Source: Candidatus Neomicrothrix sp. UBA825 (GTDB lineage Bacteria > Actinomycetota > Acidimicrobiia > Acidimicrobiales > UBA8592). Taken from it: 5,994 nucleotides of DNA. Made by a program: the position numbers and the translations under genes. The stretch is taken from the NCBI GenBank assembly GCA_002295705.1, contig DBHP01000118.1:1-5994 (forward strand). Reading direction: 5' to 3'. The notes beneath the pieces are model-generated. The model was given only the letters and a program-made list of their open reading frames with translations. It was not told the origin of the DNA and did not search any database. Shown here one piece after another: positions 5,976-5,994 of this stretch; position 1 is the first letter of the stretch; every line of letters starts with the position of its first letter.

Positions 5976-5994
5976 ATGGAAAACAGATTGCGTC
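5976..5994 (+). CDS. Start of a rightward gene, product unknown (cut by window edge)
   Basis: Only six codons (MENRLR) and one extra base are inside the window, so the product cannot be identified. The support is the strong ribosome binding site just upstream and an open frame to the edge. It follows arsJ in the same direction after an 89-bp gap. That gap is longer than those within the yaaA-GAPDH-arsJ run, so it may have its own promoter or be a more distal operon member. Confidence 0.6.

Overview
This is a compact, moderately AT-rich bacterial window with short intergenic gaps and no RNA genes, insertion sequences or CRISPR that I could see. The lineage cannot be fixed from sequence reading alone. 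The mix of an inositol-phosphate synthase, a two-domain SnoaL/NTF2-like protein and an ArsJ-type arsenate module fits an uncultured, possibly marine, free-living bacterium, but that is an inference. 

Left part (1-1796): the N-terminal part of a LysR-type regulator runs leftward off the window edge. It diverges, across a 69-bp AT-rich gap, from a complete inositol-3-phosphate synthase gene. The gap holds a good promoter candidate for the synthase and an imperfect inverted repeat where the LysR protein might bind. 

Middle (1797-2840): a leftward gene converges on the synthase gene with only 14 bp between stop codons. An inverted repeat made from the two coding ends brackets that junction. The gene encodes a 305-residue protein of two clearly duplicated SnoaL/NTF2-like domains; its function is unknown. 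It diverges from the next operon across 112 bp that carry a bulged inverted repeat. 

Right part (2841-5886): three tightly packed rightward genes probably form one operon. They are yaaA (peroxide-stress protein), a glyceraldehyde-3-phosphate dehydrogenase of the arsenic-associated branch, and an MFS transporter matching ArsJ. In the known ArsJ pathway the dehydrogenase uses arsenate in place of phosphate to make 1-arseno-3-phosphoglycerate, and ArsJ exports that unstable product, so the pair acts as an arsenate efflux system. The notable point is that yaaA, which limits iron/peroxide damage, leads this operon with a 12-bp gap, while no arsR regulator or other ars gene is visible. A further gene with a strong ribosome binding site starts at the right edge.
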